A stretch of 64,000 nt of DNA from Lagopus muta (GCF_023343835.1 NC_064436.1:55651883-55715882), one strand, 5' to 3'; shown: positions 24,083 through 36,820, counted from the first letter of the stretch. Translations and numbers: made by a program. Notes: generated by a model from the letters alone, not told the origin.

Positions 24083-24338
24083 ACCAGGGTAAGTTTAGGT
24101 TGGATATCAGGAAAAACTTCTTTACAAAAAGGTTGTTAAGCACTGGAATAGGCTCCCCAGGGAGGTAATTGTGTCACCATTCCTGGATGAGTTTAAAAAC
24201 TGTTTGGATGTGGTGCTCAGGGACATGATTTAGCGGGGGGTTGTTAGATTTAGGGCAGTATGGTTAGGTTGTGGTTGGACTCGATGATCTTTAAGATCAT
24301 TTCCAACCTGAGCAATTCTATGATCTATGATTCTGTGG
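24083..24338 (+). mobile_element. CR1 LINE 3' end
   Basis: GGTTGGATATCAGGAAAAAC, TTCTTTACAAAAAGGTTG, AAGCACTGGAATAGGCTCCC and GGTTGGACTCGATGATCTTT are the usual CR1 tail blocks. It ends with CTATGATCTATGATTCTGTGG, a degenerate form of the CR1 terminal repeat. The AAGTGC-type middle (GTGGTGCTCAGGGACATGAT) shows a different subfamily from the 11.3-kb and 55.8-kb copies. It is 5' truncated and non-coding. Confidence 0.93.
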
Positions 24339-26197
24339 TGCTTGACAGGCTAAGAAAGTAGCCAAAACAAGAGAATTTTCAAAAATCTTTCAAGAGAATT
24401 TAATTTTCCAATCACAGTTTCCTTTAGAAAATAATTCTTATGGATGTTGTCTGTCTCTACTCAACAGTCACTTATTGTTATTAAAAAAAATTTATCTTAT
24501 ACATATGTTTAAAGGAAAATATAACCATTTAGATTCCTCTTGATAAAATTAGGTTAAGCTAGTTAACCTTTAAAAATGGAGAACAAGATAAAAATCTATC
24601 CTTTGTTTTTATCCTCTCCTATTTTTGCCTCATGGTAGAGAAGGAAATCAGGAAGATATTGACATCTGTGCTCAGTAAACATTTAGAAAACAGTCTCTCA
24701 CTTTCTGTAACATATGCAGAAAATCCTGAGACCCTCAATTCCACCTCCCACCTTGAATTCATTCAATCCTAGATAAAACAGACAGACCTCTTAAATCAAA
24801 AGAACTGTTTGGTCTACTGTACAATGAGCAATAATTTACAATTTTAAAAGTCTTAAATTTCTTTCAATTTTTTTTTTAATGTTTCAAGGTTTAATATCCT
24901 CTGAGAAGAATAAATCCACCATTCTAGTCAGCTTCATTAATTGGTTTTAATTGAAAAGTAATTTGATAAAGTGAAAAAGAACAGTAGTAATATGTCAGGC
25001 AATCTAAGAAAAAAAAACTTATTGGAAAGTGTACTCTGTGATCTTTTGAACCTTTTTGAGAAATGATCTTAAGAAGAGCTGCACTAAGCTTTTGTTAAAA
25101 ATACAAACTACAAAGAAAGATTTTCTTTAGGCAAAAATCTTTGGAACTTTGTATGAATCTTCTGTTTTATCTGGAAAATGTGTAAGAATATATTTGCTAA
25201 ATGAATTTAGAGTATTAATAATATATTTAATTTAGTACATTTACATCATTAAAGGAGCATTTCTGAATTGACTTTTCTTAAACTCTCTAATATTTCAAAG
25301 CTTTCAGGTCTTTAAAAATAGTTCACATTCCAGAATTTTTAATCAACCTGTATGTGCAGCTTTTTAAAAAAGGAGAATTTTGGAAATATTTTTCAGTGTC
25401 CAGCATATTAAAGGTAGTCAGATTTTAAGAGTACCAGGGAATAGCACATCAAAATAGAAATATCCTAGAGAGAGAAGGCATCATATAATGTTTTCCCTGA
25501 TGAAAAAAAGTAGCTCTGTATTCCATTCACAAGTAAATGTCATTGGAATGTTTCTATGCATCGATACCACATCCACTTTTTAACACACATTCAAATTATA
25601 CTAGTTCAGATTATAAGAACAGACACTCTAATCTTCTATTCCACTTTTTTCTGTAATACAGACCTTACTCAGCCCTGTATTAACCACTGCTTTAACTACT
25701 AGACAACTTCTAAAAGAAAAGTGCTTTAGGAAGTTAAGAATGCACAGTACTCCTAGTAGTATGTTCCAATGGTTTATTAATCCTTATTTTCCAAAATTCT
25801 CAACATCTGATTTAAAGTTTCCTAACAATATCTTCTAGCTCTTATTACATCTTTGGGTGAAATGTTGAAAAGCTTTTTATTAAGAAATTTGTTAGTCTCT
25901 TACTGTTCACTGTGATTAAATCTCTCCATAAGCTTCTCCTTAATAGTCTAAACATACAAATTTTGAGTCGTTGACTATAAGGCATGCTTTCCAATACTTT
26001 GATCATTCTCCTGGCATCATTTTTAATTGTTTTCTGTGGGTGCAGTTGCGTTCACTTCAGAGAATTCTGAAACAAACATGCCTGATGTATAACTTTGACT
26101 ATTATGTCTATGATAGTAACAGAGGGCCCTTAATTCTGGCTAGACTGGTGGATGTCATTTGTCAGTTTGATAACAAATGCTGGTCTTTAGTTTTACT
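24339..26197. other. Unrecognised AT-rich sequence
   Basis: No gene recognised. The plus frame that starts at 25971 is only extended by the following microsatellite. Confidence 0.55.
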
Positions 26198-26438
26198 GGG
26201 AAAAAAAGAAAAAGAAAAAGAAAAAGAAAAAGAAAAAGAAAAAGAAAAAGAAAAAGAAAAAGAAAAAGAAAAAGAAAAAGAAAAAGAAAAAGAAAAAGAA
26301 AAAGAAAAAGAAAAAGAAAAAGAAGAAAAAGGAAAAGGAAAAGGAAGAAAGGAAGAAAGGAAGAAAGGAAGAAAGGAAGAAAGGAAGAAAGGAAGAAAGG
26401 AAGAAAGGAAGAAAGGAAGAAAGGAAGAAAGGAAGAAA

Positions 26439-26508
<70 letters not shown>

Positions 26509-26524
26509 AGAAGAAAAAAAAGAA
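26198..26524. repeat. 327-bp homopurine tract of three microsatellites
   Basis: The plus strand has no C or T from 26198 to 26524. It holds about 20 units of AAAAAG (about 26203-26323), a short GGAAAA transition, about 13 units of GGAAGAAA (about 26343-26446) and then (GAAA)n to about 26508, ending in AAGAAGAAAAAAAAGAA. The gradual change of unit suggests successive slippage from related motifs. Long homopurine:homopyrimidine mirror-like tracts can form H-DNA triplexes; that is known for the class and is not shown here. The long Lys/Glu/Arg plus frames and Phe/Leu/Ser minus frames across it are by-products of the repeat. Confidence 0.98.
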
Positions 26525-27534
26525 TTTATTGGAACTCTCTTGAGTGGAATTTGCTTCATTCTTTTTTCCATGCACAGCTGTATCCCACTATGCACTTTAT
26601 ACTGTTTTTCTGCCCAGTCTTTGACAATGATTCTTTTGTCACTTTCCTTTCTTGAGTAATGTATGTTCCAATACAGCTGGGACACATTTTTCAAAAGTAT
26701 CATGTCTTGGTGAGATGTTTATCTCACATAAGAAATAGAGAAAAAAGGTCCTCTTGACTACTTCAGCATGGTGGAGGCAGTGCTAAAACTGGTAATTCAT
26801 AATACTTTTATTGGACTCTTCCTTTTAAATCTTCCTTTTAAATGTGATTCAAACAAAGTATTGATATATTTTTGTCTGCAGAACGTTCACTTAGCTTTTC
26901 AATCACTCAGACAGTATCAGGGACTCATATACCAGTATGACTAAAGAAGCAGCATTTAAAATCACCATGAGGTTTTAATCCCTCTATTTTGCCAGAAACA
27001 ACTAAAGTTTCAAACTTTCTTTGGAACCTTTCAAAAGAAGTAATTTCTATGGCAGACAGTATAAAATAAGATTTTTAAAATAAAATTTAAATTTGCTATT
27101 AATTGAAAGCTGTTTTTCGTAAGTCATATCAGGTATCTGCAGCTTGTGGTTATGCCTTTAAATTTCCTTTTGTCTCCTCATTGACTATAGACAAACACAT
27201 TCTCCATGTAAAATGGAAAAGGAAATTGTGCTTTAAATATTCTAATCTCATGTTAGAAAATGAGGCATCTGGTCACTGCAAATGCACCTTTCTTATGGAA
27301 ATAAGTAAATGATGAAAAACTTCTATTGCGATTCCAATTTCCATTTCTTTGGAGGATACATTACCAGATAAGGGACAAGGTGATAGCTACTTGTTATTTA
27401 GGAAGCAGGTCAGAAAAGTCTAACAGATTTTGCTATGCATCATTTTATGATTTAAAATTCTTACGTTATTTTTCAGGAAAATTATTCAGAGGATGTAGAT
27501 AATGAGGAACAATCTGTCGTCCTGTTAATTGCCA
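26525..27534. other. Unrecognised sequence
   Basis: No gene recognised beyond chance frames such as 27103-27312. Confidence 0.5.
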
Positions 27535-27775
27535 TTCAAACAGTTTCAGACTGCTATTAGGCTGCCCTTACCCTCATCTTCACTTGACTAAATGAGCTCA
27601 GCTATCTCAAGGTCTCCTCATATATCCTGTGACCCAGGCTCAAAATAGGGAGAGATCTCATATAACATAATCAGTCCACCATTCTTGTAGTCAGTCTGCA
27701 CTTTTTATTATTCCACATTCTCTCTTTTAAAATTACTTGCAACATTACTTTCAGAATTCTTCTTACCCTGTTTAT
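27535..27775 (-). mobile_element. Old CR1/L3-type LINE relic (ORF2 end)
   Basis: Read on the plus strand this is the reverse complement of the CR1 ORF2 C-terminal region. AGGCTGCCCTTACCCTCATC, TTCACTTGACTAAATGAGCTC, AGCTATCTCAAGGTCTCCTC and then ATTCTTGTAGTCAGTCTGCAC match the coding segment for 'LSLEKRRLR'-type sequence in reverse order. The corresponding intact segment is in this window at 57300-57440. The relic is badly diverged and has stops in all frames. Confidence 0.6.
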
Positions 27776-27889
27776 TACAAATTGACTGAAAACTCACGGA
27801 TATCCACAGCCAAGAAAGCAGTGATGTAGTTTGATGGTTGCTACAGAGATCAATCACTTCTATGTTGGTGCCATTTAATTTGAATCAGT

Positions 27890-28065
27890 GATGCGATATC
27901 CTGGAGAATCAGGACACAAAGGGTTACTGCAGAATCCAGCTTTATTTAATCTCCATTAGTGATCTGGAGATGGAAGCAAACATCTCATTAACAGAATTTG
28001 CAGATGCTAATAAATTGCGAGAAGTTACGTACCCAAGGGAAGACTGCAAAATAATAAGAGAGCAT
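27890..28065 (+). mobile_element. Old CR1-clade reverse transcriptase relic
   Basis: The plus strand carries decayed motif B and C blocks of a CR1-clade reverse transcriptase. GGTTACTGCAGAATCCAGC and TTTATTTAATCTCCATTAGTG lead into a segment that reads ISDLEMEA...EFADANKLREV around 27957-28025. FADA stands where the catalytic FADD is in an active enzyme, so the second Asp is lost. One shift separates the motif B and C frames. It faces away from the minus-strand relic at 27535-27775, so the two were separate insertions. Confidence 0.6.
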
Positions 28066-30048
28066 CCAACATAGGTTTAAAATATGGACAGAAAATAACA
28101 ATTTATTTTAGGAGATCCTATATTAATACAATTCAGAAAATAATTTTAAAAAAGCAAATAAGAATGAAAATTAATTTCATACCTTAAAGTAGAAAACAAA
28201 GCATTGCATCAGCAGAAGGATATCTTTTCTCTTAGATACTTGGGAAGAAAACAGGAAAGTTTGCTTAGAACTGGTCTGTCATCAATGACAGTCAAAATAG
28301 GTAGGCAAAATAGGTGGAGGCATAATGCAAGAGGCTTTCAGTTCAGGGCTTTTGGTGTTCGGAGGATTTAACACACTATATATTCTCAGTGATTTTTGGC
28401 CATACATCATCCACCACATCAGTCAGCTGTGAGGTTTGATGTTATCAGAGAACAAGGTATTCTCACTCTCTGATAATTCTAGGAGGTGTGTGACTGGATT
28501 TAACCCTGATGAAAATTTATATGATGATACGTAGATTGGATTTTATATACACAAATTTGTGTATACCCATTTACATTTATTAATTCTTACACATTTGTGA
28601 AGATCAGATATATGTTAGATTAATTAAATACAGGAATTATTGGTAATGAATAGGGGATAAATATCAGACTCATTTTGCCTATCAGGAAATTCTCACAAAG
28701 CTAATTCAGTCTTTTAGTAAGTTTATTTACAGAAATTATTAACTTTAATATTGTATTTTAAACTGCAGTAGTGGATAAAATAGTTCATTTTATTTTCTGT
28801 AGCCTCAGTATCTGAAGGCATTTATGTGTTCAAGTAAAATTAGTAAAATGATGATGAGAAGAAAACCATGTCAGTTTTCATTTTTATTCCTACATTAGGT
28901 TCTGTATTTCCTCACTGTAAGAAATAATATCTCAGACATGCAGAGAAATAAAAATTGTACTGCTTGCTTTGGCTAGCTGTAGAAATACAGTCATGAGCTC
29001 ACTGGGAGATAATGTCATGCAGATGTTAAACATTGCTAAACACTGTCAGTGATTTTGAAAGTTAATCCCTATTTCCTTCATATTTAGAAAATTAAAAGTA
29101 TAAGTAAAACGTTACAGTTTTTTGGCTTATTGGCCTAATGTAATACAGGTTACTATATAACCAGCAAATTTTGAAGCAATGTCTTCTTTCTAGTAATTTC
29201 TTACACAAGGCCCTTTGTAATCTATTTCCTTTGTTTATTTGTTCAATATTCATAACAAGCCAGGAAATATTATTTTTCTATTCCCCATACAGCCACTCTT
29301 TTTTTCTCTTCTACCTATCTTTTATTAGAAAGATATTTACTCCAGTAGTCCTTCCCCTGTTTTTCCCTTCCTTTTGTAATTGCATTCAGAATTATTTGGA
29401 ATGATTCCCTCTGTCTCTAAAGACTCTTTAAGATCAGATTAGTTGATCATTTCATCACTTTTGCAGCCCTCAGTTGGAGATGGCCTAGAGCTTTTCATTT
29501 TGAACTTGAGTTAATATGATGTTCTCCTGTCATTGCCACTCAAGCATATGTATCACAGCTGTGAAGCTGCAGAACATGCAAGATTTGGCAGTTATCAAGC
29601 TTGCTCTGCATTTGAGGATGATGTGATAAAAAAAAGAGCTGTAGTATCGAGAGACACAAATAATTGCACTTGGGGAAGAAGGAAAGGTAAAGATTGTGCA
29701 GGCTTTGTCCTCAAGAGCACATTTTTGTGTGTCTGGTTGCCTAATGATACATGTCCGTGAAATCAGCATTGCCTGACCTCTGCAAAAGGGCAGAATAATT
29801 TTTTGATGTTATTGATGAATGACAGACCATGATTTGATCAGCATTTGTACAGTACAATTGAACTCAAGAAAAATGAGGAATACTGAAAATATGTAGGCTT
29901 TGCAGACAGGCAGAGGAGGATGAGCAATGGAATGGAATTTCAGCTAATGTGTGTGGTATGTCCGGAATCTTTATCTGAGATATGGTATTAAAATTGAATT
30001 TCTCAGAAGAAATATAGGACTGTCAGAAAAACCACACTGGCAGCATTT

Positions 30049-30071
30049 AAAAATAAATAAATAAATAAAAA
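30049..30071. repeat. (AAAT)n microsatellite
   Basis: About five AAAT units after an A-rich lead. Confidence 0.85.
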
Positions 30072-31522
30072 TTGTTGCTTTCCCCCAACTATTTATCTTC
30101 TTTATAAGCATAAATCAGTCATTATGCTTTAACACAAAATAGTATGACACTTCCTCTCTTCAGTTCCATAGGTATCCAGTATAACAGTCTTTGTGGTTGT
30201 CAAATACACGTACCTTGGAATAGCACACCCACATATTTAGGGCCAGGATCACTATCTTTCACCAACCGGAGTCTTCTCATTCATCACACTAAGTCAGATC
30301 CTGAAAGTAGTGCTGGTGGGCTTGCTTGGCCAGCTTCCCAACATGGCAGCTGCAGAATGCTGACCACAATTAATCATAGTGCTTACAGTCTTACATTAAT
30401 TGTATTGCTTCATAGATGAAAAAAACCTTTCAAAACTGTTAGGTCTCTAACAAGACACAAGTCGTAGATTTAATTTCCTTGTATTAATCAAAACTGCATA
30501 GATTGTAGAAATTTGATATTCTAAATTAATAAAAAAAAATCTTAGATGTCATTTTGTATGGGTGTAACAGTGTTATAGCACTGAGAAATAGTACTGCTCT
30601 CTTATTTTCTTCTATGATTATGGCTCATAATACTGAGGATTGAGAACAAAGTAGCATCTTCATCCCAAATAAGATAACAGTGCTTTTAAGATCCCAAAAT
30701 AAATGAATAATCAAAAAATTTCAAGGTTTGTATCTAATCTAAGGCTCTGTATTTTCTCTAAAAAATAATTTTTTACATTTTAAATTCTTTTAGTCTATAT
30801 TTCTCACAGTTTGCACAATATCTGGAAAAAGCAAAAAGCAAAGCGTCTTTTATTTTTTCTTCATGTAATCTGTAATTTTAAAAACTCATACTTTCTTAAT
30901 TTTAAAATAAAAAGATAGTCTAGTATTTGAATGGGATTTCACAGGACTTATTTTCTTACCATCACAGAGATCGAGTCCAGTGTGGCGTTCCTTAAAGCTA
31001 AATGCAGAGACTGGATTATACCCAGAGTGTTTATTACTTTACTGTTGTATCAAGTCCCACTTTGTTTATGCTTCTCCAAATCCAACCTAAAGATTTAAGC
31101 TGTGATTTCACATCACAAATGAGACAGTCTAATAGCTGTTTCCTACCAAAAAAAGGCAACGTTTTTTTCTTCTTTTACATTCTCAGCTACAGGATCAACC
31201 CACTGTCCTCACTGGTGTTCATCTGATACAGAATGGATAAGTTGATGATCATAAATTAGGCATTTGGAGGGTAGAAGGAGGAACAAGGTTTTATTTACTG
31301 ATATCTTAATTAGTTCACTGTGGGGAAAGAGAAGCACCTTCACTGACAGAAGGCAAATAGGCATGTATGGGGGAAGGCTTTGGAGACGGGAGGATAGGTA
31401 TCTGTTCTGACAGCAGAGGAATTCACCTTTAGTGTCTCATCAACAGTTTGCTGGGTTAAATAACAATGTTTCCAGTAGGGGGAAATCACAGAGAATTTTG
31501 AACCATATCCTTAATGATTTTT

Positions 31523-31540
31523 ATGTGTGTGTGTGTGTGT
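31523..31540. repeat. (TG)n microsatellite
   Basis: About nine TG units. Confidence 0.9.
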
Positions 31541-33407
31541 CCTAATTATTATTAATCAAAATATTCATAGCTGAATGTCAGATCTAGATGTGAAAATGCA
31601 ACAATACTGAAAGAATACTATACTGTTTAATTTTACTATTTGTTTATCACTAAATCTGATTCTTCTCTTGTTTCTGCCTACCTAGTCACAAATATCTCTG
31701 CTGAAAACAACTGAATTACGGTGTTGTGAAAGGAGAGTATGAATGGTGCTTCTTGGCTGGACCAAGTGTCCCCACATCTGTCTGAGGGTGGGATGACAGT
31801 CATGAAGGGCTACTCAGCTCCATTTTCCTTTCTATTTTGAAAGCTTCTAGACAAAACAAGTTGCCTGTTGCATAGGAAAGCTGTTCTCTATTTAAAATGA
31901 AAACAAATTAAATGCATACCCTAGCCTTCATATCATCTGTGAAAACTTATCTACTTCTGAAAAGCATCCTGATAAGAGAAACAAGAGGCTCCATTAGATT
32001 TAGTTTCATCAGTTTACAATATTACTACTTTTGGCTGTGTTCCCTGTCTCTCTGCTCAGGCTGAATATACTAAAACAGATGCATGCCCACGCCTCAACTG
32101 TCTTTCTTCATGGGCTTGTTTTTTTACCATAAATGTACTGTCTTTCACTATTCAGATTTATGTTCTGAGCTGTGAACTTGAATGAGTCAGGTAACAAAGC
32201 ATGTTTCTGTCTACCTCTCCTGCTATGGGCCAATAAATTCTGGCAGAAAGGAGAACAGATAAGAAGTGAATATTCATGTGTTATCATAGAGCAGTTAAAT
32301 TCATTGGAGAACATCCGTCAGACCCCTAAGAAAAGGGCAAGAAGCCATACTATCAACATATTTTTGAGGAAAGAGGGAATTCTGAGGCCAAATCTTATTC
32401 TTAGGACTCTGAAATAAAAACCATCCCATTCCTCCCAAAGTTCATGAAAACTATACAACATCCTTTTTTTTTTTTTTCCTACAAAAAGACAATATGTTGG
32501 AAGAAATTGGTCCATTCTCAGTTAATTTATCCACATCAAGTCTTGAACTTCAGCTTTTAGGTCAATGAAAGATAATAAAAATTACTTCCCATGAAAAAGC
32601 ACCATTAGACTAGAAGTCTCACTGACTTAGAGTTTGTTAGATTATACCCATTTAAATACATGTGATTACATTTATTTCAATTCATATAAAAACAATGAAA
32701 ACTAAAGCTTTATAGCATGGTGATCAAAATCTAATGTTATCTTTCATTATCCACAATTCACATTCTGCATTCAGCATCACTACTACATGTAAGGTGTTGG
32801 AATGTTTTAACACATTATTTTAGAAACTGAGATAAAAATAAAGAATATGTAGTCAGATAAAAGTGAGAAATAGAACAAACTAAGTTTTGCAGTACATTGG
32901 CTTTTCTCTGAACTATCAATGTCATCTGGTTTAAAGGCCAAATAATTTGGGAGGGGAAGAAGTATCTAAGAGTGATCTAAGAGGAATAGTGATCTCCTGG
33001 TGGAATAGAAGTTCTTAATACATTTGGTGTCCTTATTACTGACAGGGGAAATGGTGTGAAGATGAAGAACAGGGTGTGCGGCGGCAACAGCAGCACTTTG
33101 ATCTTAGGCTGCACTTTTAAACAGCTCTTCAACCTTCAGAGTCTGGCATACATTAAATCAGCTCTTATATTTCTCTGAGTGTAGGGTGAACTGCTACTAC
33201 AGAGGGGAACAGCTAAAATGGCTCAATGGCAGGTTTCAAGTTGTATCCATGGAGCATCCTGTCATCCACCTGCAGTATCTTGGTCATAATAAAATATCTG
33301 GTGCCATCCATCTTTATTGTTCTTAACAATCAATAGTTTCAACAAGTACAGAGTTGCATGTGCATGTTGAAACTACCCCCCTATGAACACACACCCTGCC
33401 ACATACA

Positions 33408-33931
33408 TAGGTTGCTCCAAAACTAAAGCTTCTTATTTATTTCCATGGAAAATACAACAGATAAAAAGAGTACAATAACACTTTATAGAGCAAATTCTCT
33501 ATTAGCATTGTTTTTCAATACAGTTACCACCATCAGCTCCGCATTTTCTACCATCAGTGAACAAGTGCCTGTAAGCCATGCTCATGAAAATCTGCACCAG
33601 TGAAGGTGACCGCCGTCAATGTCTCTAAACACACCACCTATCATCACACTGTGCTCACTTCCACTGTTTAGTCTCCATAAATGTTCAGAAAGTTTTGATA
33701 AAGTCAGTGGATGCAATGTTTTTCCACATGAATGAAATCAATGACACACCTCCATGTCAGACACAATTTTGTCAGATTGCCCCTCTGCTGCCACAACAAA
33801 ATGGCAACAAAATGTAACAGAATATTGATGGGAAGGTTCAACCTCTACTGCCATGCCACCAACATCCACTTTTGATGTTGCGGGGCCAATGTAATAAAAT
33901 AGGAAGCATTACTTTCACAACAGCCTTCATA
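33408..33931 (-). mobile_element. Internally deleted mariner (Galluhop-like)
   Basis: The left end starts after a TA with GGTTGCTCCAAAACTAAAGC. The right end, reverse complemented, reads AGGCTGTTGTGAAAGTAATGC and then TTCCTATTTTATTAC, an imperfect terminal inverted repeat. Read on the minus strand, the inside holds the transposase start region (GGCAGCAGAGGGGCAATCTG, then GACAAAATTGTGTCTGACATGG) and its helix-turn-helix part (GAACATTTATGGAGACTAAA, then CAGTGG). It then jumps to the 3' end (GGTGCAGATTTTCATGAGC). The same two ends flank about 300 extra bases in the copy at 58.65-59.48 kb. So this 520-bp copy lost the middle of the gene, including the catalytic region, and is non-autonomous. Mariners of this type are known from chicken. 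TA duplications flank the ends (33408-33409 and about 33929-33931). Confidence 0.88.
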
Positions 33932-34052
33932 TATCATTCAAGATTGATGAGTTAATTAAGCTGAATGTTTCCAGTTTCCAGTATTTTAGCTTTAGTGGAA
34001 CATAGTCTGTGGGACTTATAAATCTATTGACTTTTTTTTCTTAATAACAGGT

Positions 34053-34127
34053 GGGTTTTTTGTTTGTTTGTTTGTTTATTTTGTGTTTCTTTGGTTTTTT
34101 TTTTATTTGTTTGTTTTTGGTTTTTTT
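34053..34127. repeat. T/G-rich low-complexity, (TTTG)n
   Basis: Repeated GTTT units within T-rich sequence. Confidence 0.85.
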
Positions 34128-35000
34128 GACAGATATATGCAGTAGAGACTGCAATGGCACTTATTCCACCTGAAATTTAGAAACTTTGTTATAAATTTTA
34201 CCATTTTTTTTTCATAGTACCATACATTAGTACCATAACCCTGTGGTGGAAACATAAGGAGTTAACAAGCAATAAGGAAGAACAAATTTCCACATACATA
34301 TTTTTCTTTCTAACGTTTAAAGGCTACTACAAAGGTTTATCCTGAGATATTCACCAGCTGAAAATATTCTGTTTTAATTTCTAAAACTTTAGGTTCATTT
34401 TCCAGCTACTCTGCTTCACCTAGGTCATGCCATGTATGTAGGTGAATATAATCACAATTCTGTAATTCTGCAGCCTAATTCAACTCTGCTTAGTGAAACC
34501 AAACATTTTCCACCTGACCTCACTCCTGAACTCTTCTACTGCATTTAACTTCTAGCTTGGTAAAGTACATTTCCCTTCTGTATTTCCATATCTGACCATA
34601 TTCCAAGTTTTGCAAGAGCTACACAGAAGTGGTTATTTCCTTTCTCTCCTATTTATATGTATATCCTATGTATATCTCTGTGTTGCTTGTCCCATGTGTG
34701 CCATCATCATGTATTGACCCACATCCCTCTACACATCTTGCACTCTGAAGGAAGGCAAGTGACTGGTAAAGAACCAACACAGGTTTTCCTCTTTGGAGTA
34801 TTCTGCTTTCCCATTTATTTCCATTTTTAATTTCTTTTTCTGTCAAAGAGATTGAATGTACACAGCGTGAAGCAGTAGTTCTTCCTGTTAGGAAAGGCTG
34901 AAGTATTTTTCAAATGTATGTTCTGGGTTCATTTTGTGCCTGTTTTAGGAAAGTGAAGTTACAGTTGTGGAAGGAACCAATTACTTAACTGTTAGGTATA

Positions 35001-35040
35001 TGTCTAATTTCTCTCAGTGCTGTCTAATTTCTCTCAGTGC
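35001..35040. repeat. Exact 20-bp tandem duplication
   Basis: The 20-base unit starting TGTCTAATTT and ending CTCAGTGC occurs twice with no mismatch. An exact two-copy duplication implies a recent slippage or repair event. Confidence 0.97.
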
Positions 35041-35320
35041 TACTGAAAAAATGTTGAACACTAACTACTTAGTATACTGGTATTACTTTAAATTGTCTTA
35101 GAAATCAAAATTGGTTAAAAAATAAGACATTCTTTAACATACTGTACACTCTCTCTGCTTTCATATTATTTGGTTGAGCAGTTCTGAAATAACTATAGCC
35201 TTGTTTACCAGCGTGTTTGTTGTCATTTTGTCTGCACTAAACTTGGCACTGAATTACTCATCTATGTACTGAAAAAATTCCTCTGATGATTAAAGGATAA
35301 TCAAATTGTCAGAGATCAGT

Positions 35321-35337
35321 AAAAAAAAAAAAAAAAA
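35321..35337. repeat. Poly-A run flanked by ATCAGTAAA
   Basis: A run of about 17 A. The sequence ATCAGT precedes it and ATCAGTAAA follows it, so it could be slippage of A within a duplicated ATCAGTAAA. Confidence 0.85.
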
Positions 35338-35740
35338 TCAGTAAATTAATGTGAGCATTTCCTATTTGAATTCTCTAGTTCTTCAAGTCCTGTTCTTAAA
35401 ACAAGAATGACTTTATGGGAAAAGTGCTAGAAGACTGATTAGAATTTAAATATATGAATATATGAAAAGTTCTCTTCATTGTAGCATGCTTAGAAAACTG
35501 GTTGGTACAAAATATGCATTCCATCTCACTGGCATGTTTTTCATGTCTGCTTTTCCTCTCCTTCCTTTGCTTTTCTTTGCCTTCCCTTATGTCTCTCCTT
35601 ATAATCTTATTTATTTATTTTAACCGTTTTTATTGAATTAGATATGTCTCCAGATGAGACTTTCTTTTTCCTTTTTTATATGTGTTTTGAGGAGTAGCAA
35701 AAATAGAAGCTGTCATAATTTTTGTAGAAATATTGAGATT

Positions 35741-35781
35741 AGAGAAAGAAGGAAGGGAGGAAGGGAGAGAGGAAGAAAGGA
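35741..35781. repeat. Purine-rich GGAA/GGGA tract
   Basis: An uninterrupted purine run of about 41 bases made of AGAAAGAAGG, GGGAGG and GGAAG variants. Confidence 0.9.
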
Positions 35782-36248
35782 TTTTTTTCTTAATATCTTT
35801 GATATGCCAAAAACATTTGTTGACATGAAAATTTGTTTCCACTTAAACACACAAACAGTATTTAAACACAGAACAGTATTTCTAAGGTAAGACCAGTGCT
35901 GAGCTCTGCAGTTAAGTCAAAGATATAGATGTAATAAAAGGTAACTGATTTTTAACTGGAAAAATGTCTGAGGCATGGATGCTGAAAATATCCACTCGTA
36001 TTCTCCATCTTTTCCTTTGACCTCCATTGAAAAATGGCATCCCTTCAAAGTGTGCATTATTCTACTTTGAAGTTGCACCTGGAACTGAATATGGAATAGA
36101 AGGGATAATGAAGTATTAACCATCCAGTTATTCATGATCCTCTTGTAAATAACTTTTCCTTACAAGTTATACAAATGCTTTTTAGTCAAGCAGAAACTGT
36201 TAGTATAGAAGTTTACAATATTTACCCATGGAAAGAAAGTACAGAATT

Positions 36249-36290
36249 CCTTTAGAAGAATTAAACAAATCCTTTAGAAGAATTAAACAA
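36249..36290. repeat. 22-bp tandem duplication
   Basis: CCTTTAGAAGAATTAAACAA occurs twice, 22 bp apart. The copies are identical over 20 bases. Confidence 0.97.
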
Positions 36291-36820
36291 GCTTAACTGT
36301 GAAGAAGATTTTCATGATCATGGCTAATTAGTTTATTATTTCATACTGTAAAAGGAAACCTGATGTGAACTGCTTTTTCTCTGTACTAATGTCATTGAAT
36401 TGTCTCAGATTATATAGGTAGTCAAGGGAACTCGCTTTTTGCTTGAATATATTCTTTATGTTAAGTTTTGTTGGGGAATTGGTGAATTCATTTCATTTAA
36501 TATTTTTCCTTTGGAGTATTTTATTCCCACCATTATTGTTAGATTTTAATCAGACTTTGAATTAATGTACAAGGAATTAAATGTACAAAAAGGAAAGATA
36601 ATATATATGCTTTATACTGTAACTCCACTTCCTCCTTATTTTCATGCATGGTGTATATCCATTAGGCTTTGCTACTTCTAGTATAAATTAAGCCTCTTTA
36701 TTCCATGTAGCATGGACCAATAAATGTTTTATGATAAGCAACTAAAATTAACATGCTTAATTTTGTCATTTTTTTAGATTGCATATTTCTGCAACATTTT
36801 GAAAGTAAGTAGAACAAATT

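Larger units (their letters stand above)
28066..33407. other. Unrecognised AT-rich sequence
   Basis: No gene or clear mobile element recognised in more than 5 kb. It has an (AAAT)n run, a (TG)n run and chance frames such as 30144-30419 and 29530-29769. Confidence 0.5.
33932..36820. other. Unrecognised AT-rich sequence
   Basis: No gene recognised. It contains simple repeats and two exact short tandem duplications, listed separately. Confidence 0.5.

Noticed and set aside
25971..26703. Long plus and minus frames (up to 190 codons) with Lys/Glu/Arg or Phe/Leu/Ser repeats
   Set aside because: They are made by the AAAAAG, GGAAGAAA and GAAA repeats, which contain no stop codons; no non-repeat part resembles a protein.
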